A stretch of 64,000 nt of DNA from Podocnemis expansa (lineage: Eukaryota > Chordata > Testudines > Podocnemididae): positions 3,713,293 through 3,777,292 of the forward strand of contig ML682029.1 of the NCBI GenBank assembly GCA_007922195.1, written 5' to 3'. The notes below the pieces were generated by a model. The model was not told where the DNA came from and made no database searches. It saw only the letters and a list, made by a program, of their open reading frames with translations. The position numbers and the translations under genes are program-made. Position 1 is the stretch's first letter; the number at the start of each line of letters is the position of its first letter. Shown here in pieces: positions 46,965 to 59,033 of the stretch.

Positions 46965-49073
46965 GCATATTTGCTCCAACATAGATACTACTGTAGGAAC
47001 AATGTCACTATGTTTTGATTGTGGCTACATTAAAAAAAATCCTGCTATTTGATCTGGTAGAACTGTGATTTCTCTTTTAACGCAGGAATATTAAGCACCT
47101 GCTGAAAGTCAGTAGTAATTGCTGTACCTTATGCAATCTTTTTTTCCAGACCTATTCTTTTGACACTATGGATGAAGAATTCAAGTAGAGTAGTACTTAA
47201 AGTACAAATGTCTCAATATTTTTGATATAATAACACAGGTGCCATTACAGAGCAATTAACAAGACACTTGTCTTTAAAACAGCATCTAACGTTATGCTGC
47301 TGCTCTGAGTTTTATTGAATTGTGAATTCAGTTCATCTGAAAGACCCCAGAATAATGATATCTCTTGATAGCTATTTTAACCTTTTTATATATACAGTGG
47401 TAGCTACAGATTTCCCACTGCTGTCTCACCAATGTGTCCTACCTCCCTCTGGGACGGGAGGAGAGCTCACCCTCCATGGCCTCATGGAAAAGGGAAATTC
47501 AAAAACTATTGCTCTAGCCCAGCCATGAGCATGTGGCTACACAAGGAACTTTTGAAGGATCTCGGAATGCACCAGTGCCTGGAAAACTTCTGTGTGAGGC
47601 TACAGCATGTAGCATGGCCTACCATAAACCAACAATTTCTTCCAACTGCCAAAGAAGCAAGTTCATAGTCCCTTTGTTTCTTATCTGTCTGGCCACTGTA
47701 TTCCCCTAGATGGAGGTTTCCCTAGGGAAGGAGATCATTTATTGTTGTTTTTGCTTGTTTGTTTCTGTACCCTAGGGTAGTTTTTAAGAGGGAAAATTTC
47801 CCATAAGATCTTTCTTACTTCCTACACATGGCAGAACCAGCAAAAGTCTAGAGATCATGGATCTCCCCTGTTGCAGCTCTAAATTCTCTATTCTGAGCTG
47901 CATAACCACTGTTTAAGATCCTAAATGAGGACCATAGACCAGAAAGCTTCTACATTTGCCTAGGAATTAAAGTTCAAGGATGTAAAAACCATAAGACCTG
48001 CCTCCAATCCATTTAAATGAAAGAAGCTGCAAATGTTTTGAAGACCATTCCAGAATCAGAACTGGTTCCAGACCTTTCTACTAATCCTGGAAAGTGGAAG
48101 AAGATGAAATCCAGCGTGATCATTTATGATAACAGAGGAAACCGTGCTCCATAACAGTTCACATTGTATGGAATTTTAAATCAAATAAATTGGCTTTAAT
48201 GCCCTTATTAAAAAAAGAACACCAGCCATCTAAGTTATTGACTGAATACTGAATAGCTTTTGCAACTTTTTCAAGTAGACAAAATTTGGCTAATGTTAAC
48301 AATATTCCTTTAAAATAACCCTGGAGAAGGAGATATTGGAAAGGTAGCAATTCATTGCTCGGTTTCAGTAACATTTCTTTAAAAGAGGGCATGACCAAAT
48401 GCTGATGAAGCAGAATTAATAGTGTCTGCTTGCTATAAAGAACAATAAAAACGCCATGAGGCAACAGAGGCTGTGTTATTAATGCTAACAATGACCATAT
48501 GATAGAGAGCTTTCTGTTTTGTGTGATTTTAAACACTGATGTGCCTTTCGATGTTGCCCTGAACATGATACTATAAAGAGAATTCATGATGGTTACAGGT
48601 GTTTCCTGAAAATTGGGAGAATAATCTAAATCCTTCAGTTTCCAGTTTATACTGAAACTTTTTGTTTGCCTCCATTTTTAAATACAAAATTTCAGGTGGG
48701 TTAAGGTCATAACCAAGAAGTTTTGGCTTTGGTAGGTGAATGACTCATCCACTGAGATATGCAGTGTGGTAGCCTTATTGGTCCCAGGTTATTAGAGAGA
48801 TAAAGTGGGTGAGATAATATCTTTTACAGATACCCCCACCACCACCAAAAGATGGTCCAATAAAATATACCACTTCATCCCCTGTGTGTCTTTTCTGAAA
48901 CTGGTGGCTCAGTGATCTGCTGGATTAAAAGATGGACCCCTTGCCTATGGGGCCTAGCATTCAAATCCTTGTTAATATGACATCCAAAAAAAGAGTTGGA
49001 TGGTCTGATCAAGTGAACAATTCTCTCCATAATAAAAGCCATTTTACAGTATGTATGACTGGTATTATCTGAG
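46965..49073. other. LRGUK intron
   Basis: Holds a foldback repeat at 48757-48895 (see its own entry). The 142-codon minus frame at 48159-48587 resembles nothing I know. Otherwise unrecognised. Confidence 0.5.
48757..48895. repeat. Foldback repeat of the second Penelope-like tail type
   Basis: GGTAGCCTTATTGGTCCCAG, then AAAGTGGGTGAGATAATATC and, in inverted form, CCAATAAAATATACCACTTC. The GGTAGCC...TTGGTC head parallels the GGTAGCCGTGTTAGTC head of the main Penelope-like family. Same family as 40785-40975. Confidence 0.6.
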
Positions 49074-49494
49074 GGTATGTGTACACTGGAGCCTTAAGTT
49101 GACATAGGGAAGGTTAAGTCAATCTACTGACTCCTGCATTCACACTGGGCTTTCATTAAGTCAACTTAAGTGCTTCTTTAAGCCGACTTAGTAACACCAC
49201 CTCTTAAGGTTGACTTCACACTTAAGTCAACCTTATTAAGTCGACTTATGCCAATGTAGACTGGGAAAGCCCTTAAATAAAACTAATTGGCCTCCAGGTC
49301 CCCTTCCATAGTTCCTGGCCACCAGGTAGAGTTACCCACAATGCACCATTCCTTTAGCACCTCCCAGTGTGGACGCAAGCATTTGACAGGAGTTTTCAGT
49401 ATGGACTAAGTCAACTTAACATGATCGACTTTAAGTCGACGTAAAGTTGACCTTGTTAGGTTGCCTTACCAGAGCCTCCAATGTAGACACATCC
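49074..49494. mobile_element. Foldback MITE, 421 bp
   Basis: The ends GGTATGTGTACAC and GTAGACACATCC are inverted. Internal blocks repeat the palindromic theme TTAAGTCGACTTAA / TTAAGTCAACTT. TGAG flanks both sides (49070-49073 and 49095+400, i.e. 49495-49498). Same terminal type as the elements at 32277, 58368 and 63384. Confidence 0.75.
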
Positions 49495-49669
49495 TGAGAG
49501 AGGCCAGGAAAAGCTCACAGAGGGGAGCTCCTGCATGTTGCAGAACTGAGCGACACTGGCAAGGTCTGTTGTGTGTAGGTGCTGCAGGAGCTAAGATATA
49601 AGCTGAGGTTCTCTGGCACAGTTGGATGGAAGGCAGAACAGGCATTCCTTACAATTATTCAATTCAATC

Positions 49670-49790
49670 AATCAAATCATAGGGCTGGAAGGGACCTCGT
49701 GAGATCATCAAGTCCAACCCCCTGGGAATTGAACCCAGGACCTTCTGCATGTTAAGCAGAGGTGCTAGCCAGTACACTCTTTGCAGGGCT
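49670..49790 (-). mobile_element. CR1-type 3' end fragment
   Basis: The plus strand reads AATCATAGGGCTGGAAGGGA, CCTCGTGAGATCATCAAGTC, the complement of a CR1 3' end. It ends about 300 bp from the 50.1-kb LRGUK exon. Confidence 0.7.
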
Positions 49791-50088
49791 TACTATGTGG
49801 TATTGGGGCATGCTGTCAGTCCTTCACAGTCACAAGCATGAACTACTCCCTCAGAGTTACCAACATCAATGAAAATCAGTCCAAGCAATTAAACAAGAGC
49901 AGGGAGCATGGTGCTACTCTACATAAGTATGGATGACAGAATGAATCATAAAATGAAAAATGTCATTGCGTCAGTCATTTATTTCTTGTGGTACTATGGG
50001 ATTTTTATTGGCTGACCCTTTAAAAAGTTGAATTTCAGAAAGAGATAGTGAAGCTAGAAAGAATTCAGGTTAAAATGCAGGATGTTAC

Positions 50089-50232
50089 CTGATTATTTTC
50101 TAGGTTGATCACCTCTAGTAGATCGTGCTCCTCCAAACCTTCTAGGCTACTGATTTTATTACTGGACAAGTCCAAGTTGCGAAGGACTTTCAGGTCCTCC
50201 AAACCAGTTATCTTCTCAATCTGGTTAGAGCT
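50089..50232 (-). CDS. LRGUK: LRGUK exon: leucine-rich repeats
   Basis: The exon is 48 codons, phase 0 at both ends, with acceptor TTTTCAG and donor GTAACA. It encodes two LRRs: SSNQIEKITGLEDLKVLRNL, then DLSSNKISSLEGLEEHDLLE, then VINLENNQ. It continues in frame from the 60.7 kb exon, so the sequence LCL-SSNQI crosses the splice. The 10.4-kb intron upstream of it (50233-60667) contains the DIRS-2 retrotransposon and a foldback MITE. Confidence 0.96.
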
Positions 50233-50846
50233 CTGAAAATAAATCCAAAGTATATATAAGTCCTCAAAAGATTTCACAAGTCAAAAAATATTTCTGATAA
50301 GAACAGCATCTGTGTGCCTAAATGAGTAAGTTCTGGGTTCACGTTAAAGGCCATTCAGATACTTAGAAGAACAGAAAATGCCATTTCTCCTTTCCAGGAT
50401 TTTCTAGGATTAGCATTGCCTGAAAGTGACATCGTCCTTCACATTACCCTCATCCTCATCCTGAGATGCCAGTTTATAATTCCTCACTCTGTTCAAGGAT
50501 TAACAAATGGGACAACCTCCTGATTGATTTATCTTCAGTGTAGCACTTTTCATAGAAGGTTGGTGCTGAATGTCAGTAATAATAAACTGGGCCTTGATTT
50601 TCTCTGCAATTTCATACCAATGGAAGTGGCTAAAGAAACTTTTCACCACTGCAGAATTGTGCCTCAGAATTGTGCCTTTCATCCACTAACAAATTACGTT
50701 TGTAACCTATATTGCAGCAAAAAGATTGAAATGTAAACTGAAAATAAACAAGAAAAATCTTATTCTTAGTCTCCTGATTCTGCAGAAAACCTGAAACAAT
50801 AGCTGTATCAGGTTAGCCTATTCACCTCAATGCGCATTAACTGAAG

Positions 50847-51080
50847 ATTACTCACCCTTGTGCAGTAGTCTAGGATCTTTGAGATGTGTGTCCCTGTGCT
50901 GCTCCACTCTGGGTGCGCTGGTGCACCCCGCATCCTTGATTGAAGATTTCCTACCAGAGACCCTGGGGCCACAAACACGTACCCAGCAGTGCGTGACTAT
51001 TCCAACACCTCTCAGGGATGTGCGCGCAGCCTCAACACCTCAGTTCATTCTCTACCATGGAGCAATAGCGATTTGTCTGT
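50847..51080 (+). repeat. DIRS-2 3' inverted terminal repeat
   Basis: The outer block GATTACTCACCCTTGTGCAG is followed by GAGATGTGTGTCCCTG and the leader in inverted orientation relative to 57125-57345. Confidence 0.75.
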
Positions 51081-51084
51081 GTAC

Positions 51085-53170
51085 TCAAAAGTGGAGGGGA
51101 GGAGGTTGGGTAGAGAAGCAGCACAGGGACACACAGCTTGAAGTACCTTGGCTACTGCACAAGACTGAATAACCTTTAGTTCCTTCTTTGAGTGGTTTCC
51201 CCGTGGTGATTAACAAGCAGTTCCCATAGTTAGAGGTGGGTTCTTTGGCATTATGTTGTTGAGTCATTCTCAGCACTGACCGACCCACAACCGTATCACA
51301 TATTGATGTCTGTTCAATCATGTAGTGTTTTGCAAATGTATCTGCTGATGCCCACGTTGCTGTCTTACATATGTCCGAGATTGGGACATTATCTAGGAAT
51401 CCTATAAATGTTGCTATCAATCTTGTGGAATGAGACCTTATATGTTCTGGTGGATCTGTGCTGGACAATTTGCAGGTGATGTGTATGCAGGATGAAATCC
51501 ATTTGGATAATTGCTGTTTGGAAATTGTTTTCCCTTTCAATCGTTCAGCAGTGGACACAAAGAGTTGAGGTGATTTTCTAAATGTTTTCATCCTCTCTAT
51601 GTGGAATACCAATGCTTGCCTTACATCTAAGGTGTGTAGCATGGCACGGTTGGGATCTATGTGTGGTTTAGGGTGGAAGCTAAAAAGGTGAATAGTTTGG
51701 TTCATGTGGAAAGCTGAAGAAACCTTAGGAAGAAATTTTGGATGTGGCTTCAAGGAGACCTTGTCCTTATAGAACAGGGGTGGCCAAACTTACTGAACTC
51801 TAAAGCCACACAAGTTGATTATTAAACCTTCAAGAGCCATGCTGAGGCATGTAGCCATACACCATCTATTTTCTTCTTTGTATTTTCCTTTCTTATTATT
51901 CAACATCATGTTTAGAAGGGCTTATAAAACATGACTTAATGAGTAAACTGCATTAGGGACCATAAGAAAATCTAAACATGCCGCCACTTTCCCACCGTCC
52001 CTGACCATGTGACTGCTTCTCCTGGCCATCCCTGAACATGCCACACTTCTCCCTGCTGTCCCAACCCCTTCCCTAGCCCCCAGGCCCTGATGCTGGCTCC
52101 CCCACGCCAACGTCCCCTTCTCTAGGACCCTTTTCTGGGCTGCTCCAGTGGCTAGGCACAGGCTGGGGTCTTCTCCCCAAGCATGCTCTGAGCATGCTCA
52201 GGGTGGGAGACTTAAAACTCCTAGTCTGGGGCTGCTTTCGTAAATTGATTTGCTGATGTTCTTCTGTGAGCCACGCTTTTTCATTCAAGAGCCACATGCA
52301 GTTCCTGAGCCTCAGTTTGGCCACCCCTGCTATAGAAGGTTGTATATGGCAGATAGACCATGAGTACTGCGAGCTCGGACACACTTCTCACCTATGTTAT
52401 CGCTGTTAAAAAGGTGACCTTCATCAACATATGTAGAAGAGAACACTTGGCTAGTGGGCTCAAATGGAGGTTTTGTGATTGTCCTGAGGACTAAGGTGAG
52501 GTTCCATGCTATTGCAGTGGGCCTTGTCTCTGGATAGAGATTCTATAATTCAGTCATAAATCTCTTTATCACAGGATGTGTGAAGGTTGCCTTATGTCAA
52601 ATGTACCCTGATGGTACTAATGGTCACTCCTGATTGCTTCAAGGAGAACAGATAATCCAATACACTTTGGATGGGTGAGATACTTGGGTCCAGGCTCTTT
52701 TGATGGCACCATTTGGCGAATCATTGCCATTTTTTAAAGTAAATCCTTCTAGTTGCAGGTTTCCTATTGTTTAGAAGGATCTGCTTAACTGACCTGGAAC
52801 ACGTTTTCTCTATTTCACTGAACCATTCAGGAGCCATGCCATAAGGTGCAGCCTGCCCAACTGAAGATGTAGTATTTGACCCATGTTCTCTGACAGTAGG
52901 TCTGATATCATCACAAGAATAATTAGTGGTTCTATGGGCATGTTCATTAGGTAAGTAAACCAGGTTTGTCTTGGCCATGTCAGTGCTATCATTATGAGTT
53001 TGGCTCTGTCCTGTTTGACTTTGTGCAGGGCTCTCTGGATTATTGGAATCGGAGGAAATGCATAGAGGAGTGATTGGTTCCAGCTGATGAGGAACGCATG
53101 CCCTAGAGACCCTCTGCCTCCTCCCCCATTACTGCAGAATTGTTGGCATTTTCTGTTTGCAGGCATTGCA
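51085..53170 (-). pseudogene. DIRS-2 tyrosine recombinase, split by a hAT insertion
   Basis: The upstream part (52340-53170) holds the methyltransferase-like end and the recombinase N-terminus (CSRSVKQILLNNRKPATRRI near 52770). The downstream part (51085-51753) is open for 222 codons: KPHPKFLPKVSSAFHMNQ, HSTRLIATF with the His-x-x-Arg pair, and TWASADTFAKHYMIEQ with the likely nucleophile Tyr. The hAT element 51775-52329 sits between, at a point where DIRS-1 reads continuously through (YTLFFKDKVQLRPHPSF). Confidence 0.86.
51775..52329. mobile_element. Non-autonomous hAT-type element, 555 bp, in the DIRS-2 recombinase
   Basis: The ends CAGGGGTGGCCAAAC and GTTTGGCCACCCCTG are perfect 15-bp inverted repeats of the Charlie-like hAT type. 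The flanks TTATAGAA (51767-51774) and CTATAGAA (52330-52337) match at 7 of 8. The interior is non-coding. Confidence 0.9.
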
Positions 53171-53235
53171 AATAGATCTATTGTGGGAAATCCCCAACAT
53201 CAGAAGGCCTGATGAAGAGTGCCATTGTAGATCTC

Positions 53236-54755
53236 CTACTCATGGCAGTTGGCGACCTTCCTGCTTAGTTTGTTGGCAGTGATGTTCTGATCACCTAGTA
53301 AGTAAATAGTGGACAAATGGACACGGTGGGACTGGGCGCAGTTCCAGAGCTTTATTGCTTCCGTGCATAAGGCTCGGGAACGTGTCCCTCCCTGGCGGTT
53401 GATGTAATACACGCATGCCATGTTGTCCATTTGTACGTTTATTGCTTTCCCCCTTATTTGAGGTAGAAAGTAGCAGCATGCGTTGCAGATTGCTCGGAGT
53501 TCTAATAAATTGATGTGCATCGTCCTGTCCTGTGACGACCATCTGCCCTTGGCTGAGAGCCCCTACGGATGAGCACCCCATGCTACCAGGGTAGCATCTG
53601 TAGTGACTAGAGCAGTTGGGACCTGTGGAGTAAAAGGCACTCCAGCGAGAAGATTGGTTGGGTGGGGACACCAGTTGAGAGCATTCTTTATATCATTTGG
53701 AGTGGATATAACATGATTTATTTTATGCTTGCTAGGTCTGTAAACTGTCACCACCCACATCTATAAAGGCTGCACATGCAGCCTGGCATTTTGCACTACA
53801 GAGGTAGTCACAGCCATATGTCCCAGTAGCTGAAGACATGTATGCCCTGGGAGTGTTGGGCTGACCAAAACAGTAAGTACTAGGCTCTGAATGTTATCGT
53901 ATTTTTCTTTTGGTAAATATGCACTGGCTGAAACTGTATCTTCACATGCCCGTATGAAGTGAATATCTTGGGTTGGGCAAATGGTAGATTTTTGTAATCT
54001 ATGAACAGGCCAAGAGCATGGAATAGTCTCTGTGTAACTTCAACTGCTCACTGTGCAGATTGGAAAGTGTGTGCCCTTATGAGGCAATCCTCCAAGTAGG
54101 GGAAAGTTGCCACTCCCAACTTGCGTAAATGAGCAGTCATTGTTCCTAGTACTTTTGAAAACACCCTTGGAGGTTTGCACAACCCGAAAGATAGGACTAT
54201 GTACTGATAATGTCTGTTTATTATGAATTGCAGGAACTTACTGTGTGATGGATGTATTGAAATATGAAAATAAACACCCTGAAGATCGAGGCAAGCCAAT
54301 CGGTTCCCTTGGTCGAGTGCAGGAAGAAATCGACAAGAGGGTCACTGTTCTGAATTTCTGGACCCTGACATACTTGTTCAACTTTTGTAGGTCAATTCTC
54401 AGTCTCCATCCTCCCATCTTTTTCTGGGTAAGGAAGTAATGGGAGTAAAACCCCATTTCTCTGAAATTTTCCAGGACCTCCTCTATAGCTCCAGTTGACA
54501 GGAGCTCGTCCACTTCCTGTTGGAGTAATTGTTCCTGAGATGGGTCCCTGAAGAGGGATAGGGAGGGGGGGGTTGGGAAAAGGCTTTTACTGTGAAAGGG
54601 ATCGTGTATCCACAGCTGATTATTTCTAAAGCCCATCTGTCTGAAGTGATGTTTTTCCATGTGGAAAGAAATGGGCATAGTCTGCTGTTGAACAAGGGTA
54701 TGCCTTCCTGCATTGTGTTGGGGTCATCTTGCAAACCCTCAACCAATATTTCAAA
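53236..54755 (-). pseudogene. DIRS-2 reverse transcriptase / RNase H
   Basis: Motifs from high to low coordinate: YFLTQKKMGGWRLRIDLQKL (near 54400), LDLQGVYFHISIHPSHSKF (near 54280), LSFGLCKPPRVFSK (near 54180), FPYLEDCLI (near 54095). RNase H follows: VTTDATLVAWGAH (near 53600), INLLELRAI and VQMDNMACVYYINRQGG (near 53400-53440). The RT active-site box reads YLED instead of YLDD, so one catalytic Asp is Glu, and the frame shifts several times. Confidence 0.86.
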
Positions 54756-54759
54756 ATTG

Positions 54760-57050
54760 CTGTTTAGGAGGTGCCGTCTGTGAATTGGACAAATGTTGGT
54801 TTGGCTGCCTCTGATGTTGATGTTGTTGTCTTGACCCATTTGTAGAACTGGCATATCTCCTATTGTTCTGCCATTGTGAAAACCTAGGATTGTACTGCTG
54901 GTATTTGAAGTCTTCTCTTCTTGATGCAGGTGGATAGAGCCCCAGTGTGTGCCGGTTGGCATGAGAGTCTTTCATCGTGTGCATCATATCGTTCTTCTTT
55001 TGTGAAAATAACTTCACTCTATCAAACAGCAGATCAATTGATCGTGGCTTGGAGCTGTTTTGGGAGGCCAGTGGAATGAAGCCATGATGCCCACCACATG
55101 ATGATGGCAGTGGCCATAGTCCTGGCTGCTGTATCTGCACAGTCTAAGGCAACCGGTAGCACTGTTCTGGCTACTAGGTGGCCTTCTCTAATCAATGCTG
55201 AAAACTGATGGTTTTTGTCTTTCGGTATATCATCAATAAAATCTGCTAACTTGGTGTAGTTATCATGGTCATAATTTGAGAGCATAGTGGCATAACTGGG
55301 AACTCAAAGTTGCAGTGTGGCTGAAGTGTACACTTTCTTTCCCAGTGAATCTAGTTTCTTGTCCTTCTTGTTGTGAGGAGTAGTTCTGCACTGACTCTGC
55401 TTAGTCCTGTGGTTAGCCGCTTCTATCACCAGGGAGATAGGCTGAGGATGGTTAAATAGGATTTCATTGTTCTTTTGTGTGATGAAATACTCCTTTCGGC
55501 TTTTTTTAGATGTCAGCGCTATTGTGGCTGGTGTCTGCCATATGGAATTCATGGGATCCATGATCCCTTCATCCTTTAGTAAGCCAATCCTCTTAGAAAT
55601 GGGGGATTGAAGTATGCAATATAATTTATGCTGATTTACATCAGTTCCCTGTAGGGGGATTTCCATTGCCTCTGCCAATCTGCAAAATAAGTCCTAAAAT
55701 TGTTTCATATCATCCCCTGATGCACGTGATGTCCTTGGTATGATTGTCTATGGGGAGTTTGGAGGGCTCTGGGCAGAGTCGGATTCCTCCTCACCCATCT
55801 ACTGATCTAGATCTTGGGTCTTGGACTTGTTCTGCCTGAGGGGCCATGGATGTCACTTTTGGTGGGCCCTGGATTGTTGTGATGCTGGACCTTGAATGTC
55901 TCAAATGATCATTTGAGCCCTGAGACCATGTGTCTCAGCCTTGCCAGGGCTTGCTATAGTTCTGTGATGCATACACAGAGGAGGTGGGCCACACATAACC
56001 TGGTCCACTGAAGTGGTAACTCAGAAAGTGTACTGGCTTCTTCCTGGATACTGGTGTGAATAATTGATAGAGCAGCTCTCAATTACTTCCTCAGCTGAGG
56101 ATCTAGTGGAAAATTCAGAGCAACTCCCTTGAGCTTAAGAATTCAAGGAGGCTCCAGTACTTCATTCAGGAGACAGAGATGAGAAAGGCTGCCCTTGGCT
56201 CCTCCTGTTCAGTGTTGTGCCTTTTGCCTTCTTTTTCTTGGAGGTGATGAGGATGATGTCATAGGCTGACTCAGCCCTCTTGTCTCAGAGTGGTGCCCTG
56301 AGGACTGTCACTGTTTCAGCACCAAGGACTGAGAGTGCTTCAATGCCACGCTCTGGTTTATTGGTGTATGCCTGGCACTCCCACTCATCAGTTTCAGCAC
56401 TGCATGCTCCGCTGGCACTGTCAGTGAAGATCCCGGTGCAGAGCTATGGCCGTGCATTTCATTATCTCTGTCCCTATTCATCAGTGCTGAAAGGGTCACA
56501 GACTGCAGTGCTGGAGCAACTGTTACAGTGATTGTGTGATGGGTCTGTTTATGTCCCTGGCCAGTATGACAGGGTGAATCCCTATGGATTGTCCTCGATT
56601 TACTAGTCCTAGTACCGGAGGATCACACAGCCTCCTTGGTACTCTCTCCTTTATCTGCTTCTTTTGCCCATTTGGTGGGCATGATCAAGGAAGAAGAGGA
56701 GGGTCTGTGGTGGGATTTTTCTTTCTCCCTAAGGGACTGCACAGGATTGGAGGGAGGTTTGAAAGCTCCCTCCATCAAAAGCACTTTCATTTTGGGTTTC
56801 CTTTCATGCCCGGTGTGCAATTTCAAGTTTTTACAATGCTGACATGCTGGGAGACGTGTCCCTCTCCCATGCAGCATATACATTCAGCATGCCCATCCAA
56901 GGCAGGGATCACCTCCCTGCACTTGCCACAGTGCTTAAAGCCTGTTGCGTCAGTCATGACTACCTCAACCATGGCAAAGGTCAGGCGGGAAGTGGAGAAT
57001 GGAAAAAAATGATTTTTTTTTTGTTTTAATTTTTTAAAGATCGTCAATGA
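54760..57050 (-). pseudogene. DIRS-2 gag
   Basis: The N-terminal part (56823-57047) carries a Cys/His cluster: FKHCGKCREVIPALDGHAEC, then CCMGEGH, like the zinc-binding start of DIRS gag. The C-terminal part (55304-55678, 55034-55285 and 54760-55140 in different frames) has SIWQTPATIALTSKKSRKEY, LDSLGKKVYTSATLQL and DCADTAARTMATAI, aligning with DIRS-1 gag. The acidic and serine-rich middle (55680-56820) is heavily broken by stops. Confidence 0.8.
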
Positions 57051-57124
57051 GTCTAACTAGAACTAACACAATCTAACCACTTAACTAACTTTGTAACTAT
57101 TTCCTATGATTAAAACTAACTAAT

Positions 57125-57345
57125 CTGTTGAGCTGCTCAGGACTCTGTCTTGGAACAGAGCTGGTTGAGAAGGAACTGAGGGGTTGGGGCTGCACATGCA
57201 TCCCTCAGAGGTGCTGGAAAGTTGTGCTCTGCTGGGGATGCGTGCATGGCCCCAGGGGCTCTGCCAGGAAATCTCCCATCAAGAACGTGAGGAGCGCCAG
57301 CACGCCCAGAGTAGAGCACCACTGGGACACCACTCGAAGAAAGAA
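57125..57345 (-). repeat. DIRS-2 5' inverted terminal repeat and leader
   Basis: On the minus strand it starts at the outer block TTCTTCGAGTGGTGTCCCAG and runs through the leader. It is matched in inverted orientation by 50847-51080. Confidence 0.75.
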
Positions 57346-58367
57346 CTTAAGGAAACCTCTAGTTTGGTCAGCATCTTATTCCATGAATATCCACTGAAAT
57401 TATTGTAAGAAAGCATATCAGAATCTGGTAGATGGGAATGTCAATTCTTTTGGGCCCCCCCAAAATAGCTTTTCATTGTACACCACACAAAGTGTGAGAA
57501 CCCCTTTCTCCAGAAGATGAACCAGATAGAAAGGTCTCATTTTCTGACTAGTTCCCTCATAGTTTCATTTCTAGGTGCTCCATGAATCAGACAGCCATCC
57601 CTATCACCAACTCCTAGCATTGTATAGCATGCTAGCTCATGTGTTAATCTTGGGCCTGAACTTCTGTATCTACTCAGGTGGGATCTAAACTTGACACAAT
57701 CTGAAACCATAATCTTGAAAGCTACACATGTCCTTCCACCAGTGTCACTTTGTGTTCCAAGCTGTTTGGGAACTTCAGATTCTGTTAATAAACATTTGGA
57801 AACTGGAGAAATAAATAAATAAGTGGATTGTGATGTGGATCTAGTTGCTTGCCCTTGACATTTTTCATGACTTTTATATCTTTGATCAGGTTATTAATAG
57901 CGAGGAGGCTCTCTCTTCCTTTCCTCTTCCTCATGAGGCTTCTGTTCAACAAGGTACAGTGAAGAGTCGCTGTTACGAAGTGTTGCACAAGTGGGCCACA
58001 CAAAATTCTGTGTGCAAGAGATTTGCGTGGGGATCTTCTTTTGGTCAGCATCTGGCTCATTACTACACCACACATTTTTTGCAAACAAGAGCAGAATATG
58101 GTCCTTTCGGTTAGTCTAAGCGGTATTTACAATTACTGACTCTCCGTCTTCTGAACTTGAGGCCTTTGTATTTTGTACACTAAAGACCTCAAGGGGGAAC
58201 AGGAAAGAAAGCTGAATCAATGAGAAAAAATAACCCTTTTCTGCCTGGAACAGTCTCTTTGCATCTTAATCAAATTTATGAAAGAAAACACTACATTGAA
58301 ACTTCACTATACACATCATTATTATATGATTACTTTGCTGATATAAGGGAAAAAAAGAAGTCCGTTT
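57346..58367. other. LRGUK intron
   Basis: Nothing is recognised between DIRS-2 and the next foldback MITE. Confidence 0.5.
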
Positions 58368-59033
58368 GGCTATGACTACACTACAGAGCTCAGATAATTC
58401 AACTTAATAAGGTAGACTTAAAGTTGCCTTTATTAAGTCAACTAAGCCCTAGTCTACATTTGGGGGAAATTCAGCAGCAGTTGACTGCCGGTTACACAAG
58501 GAACATAAAAATCCTTGTGTAATTGGCAGTGACTTTCTAAGCCACCATTACATATCAGGGGAAAGCCAACTGCAAATCACTTGCAATTGGCTTTCCCCTA
58601 CATCCCCTGACCCTGAGGACTTCCAGAGCTGGCTTCTGGGAGCAGCGCGGCGAGTTGATATTCACTGTGATCCGCTCCTGGAAAGGCGAACTGACAGCAG
58701 CAAATTTGCTGCCATCAATACAGACATACCCTTAGTGAGGCCCCATTTTTTTAAGTCAACTTTTTAAAGTCAACTTAATAAAGTCAACTTTAAATGGATC
58801 CTTTGGCTTAAGTTGACTTTATAAAGTCAATTTAAATGGCTCTGCTGGCATAAGTTGACTTTATAAAGTCAACTTTAATGGCCACATTGTGTTAAGTCAA
58901 CTTAATCCTTAAAGTCAACTTTAAGAGTGAAAGTTATTAAGTTGACTTAATAAACTCCAAATGTGGCTATGGAGTAGCTTAAGTTGACTCTAGCCTGCTT
59001 AAGTTGACTTAAGCCTCCAGTGTAGACATAGTC
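58368..59033. mobile_element. Foldback MITE, 666 bp
   Basis: The ends GGCTATGACTACAC and GTGTAGACATAGTC are inverted. The 3-bp duplication TTT lies at 58365-58367 and 59034-59036. The interior repeats AAGTTGACTT / AAGTCAACTT at least 15 times in both orientations, with a central unique part (58450-58730). There is no coding sequence. Confidence 0.82.

Larger units (their letters stand above)
50846..57345 (-). mobile_element. DIRS-like retrotransposon copy 2 (DIRS-2), near full length
   Basis: A 6.5-kb minus-strand element in the LRGUK intron, including 555 bp of a later hAT insertion. The two ends carry inverted repeats of roughly 220-250 bp: 50847-51080 reads in plus the same leader that 57125-57345 carries in minus (GGGAGATTTCCTGGCAGAG versus GAAGATTTCCTACCAGAG; CCTCTGAGGGATGCATGTGC versus CCTCTCAGGGATGTGCGCGC). 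A further internal complementary segment lies at 51117-51163. Order: gag, RT, RNase H, methyltransferase-like region, recombinase. All frames are broken. Confidence 0.9.

Noticed and set aside
46300..47018. Frames of 197-222 codons
   Set aside because: They sit in the 475-bp hAT-type element and its flanks; no recognisable protein.
48159..48587. 142-codon minus-strand frame as a gene
   Set aside because: AT-rich, Leu/Ile/Phe-rich composition, no motif, no exon borders in phase with LRGUK.
56280..57047. Plus-strand frames of 83-142 codons
   Set aside because: They are antisense to the DIRS-2 gag, whose Cys/His cluster is readable on the minus strand.
58368..59033. CRISPR-like array because of many short repeats
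   Set aside because: Repeats are palindromic blocks in both orientations without regular spacers, inside a MITE of a vertebrate intron.
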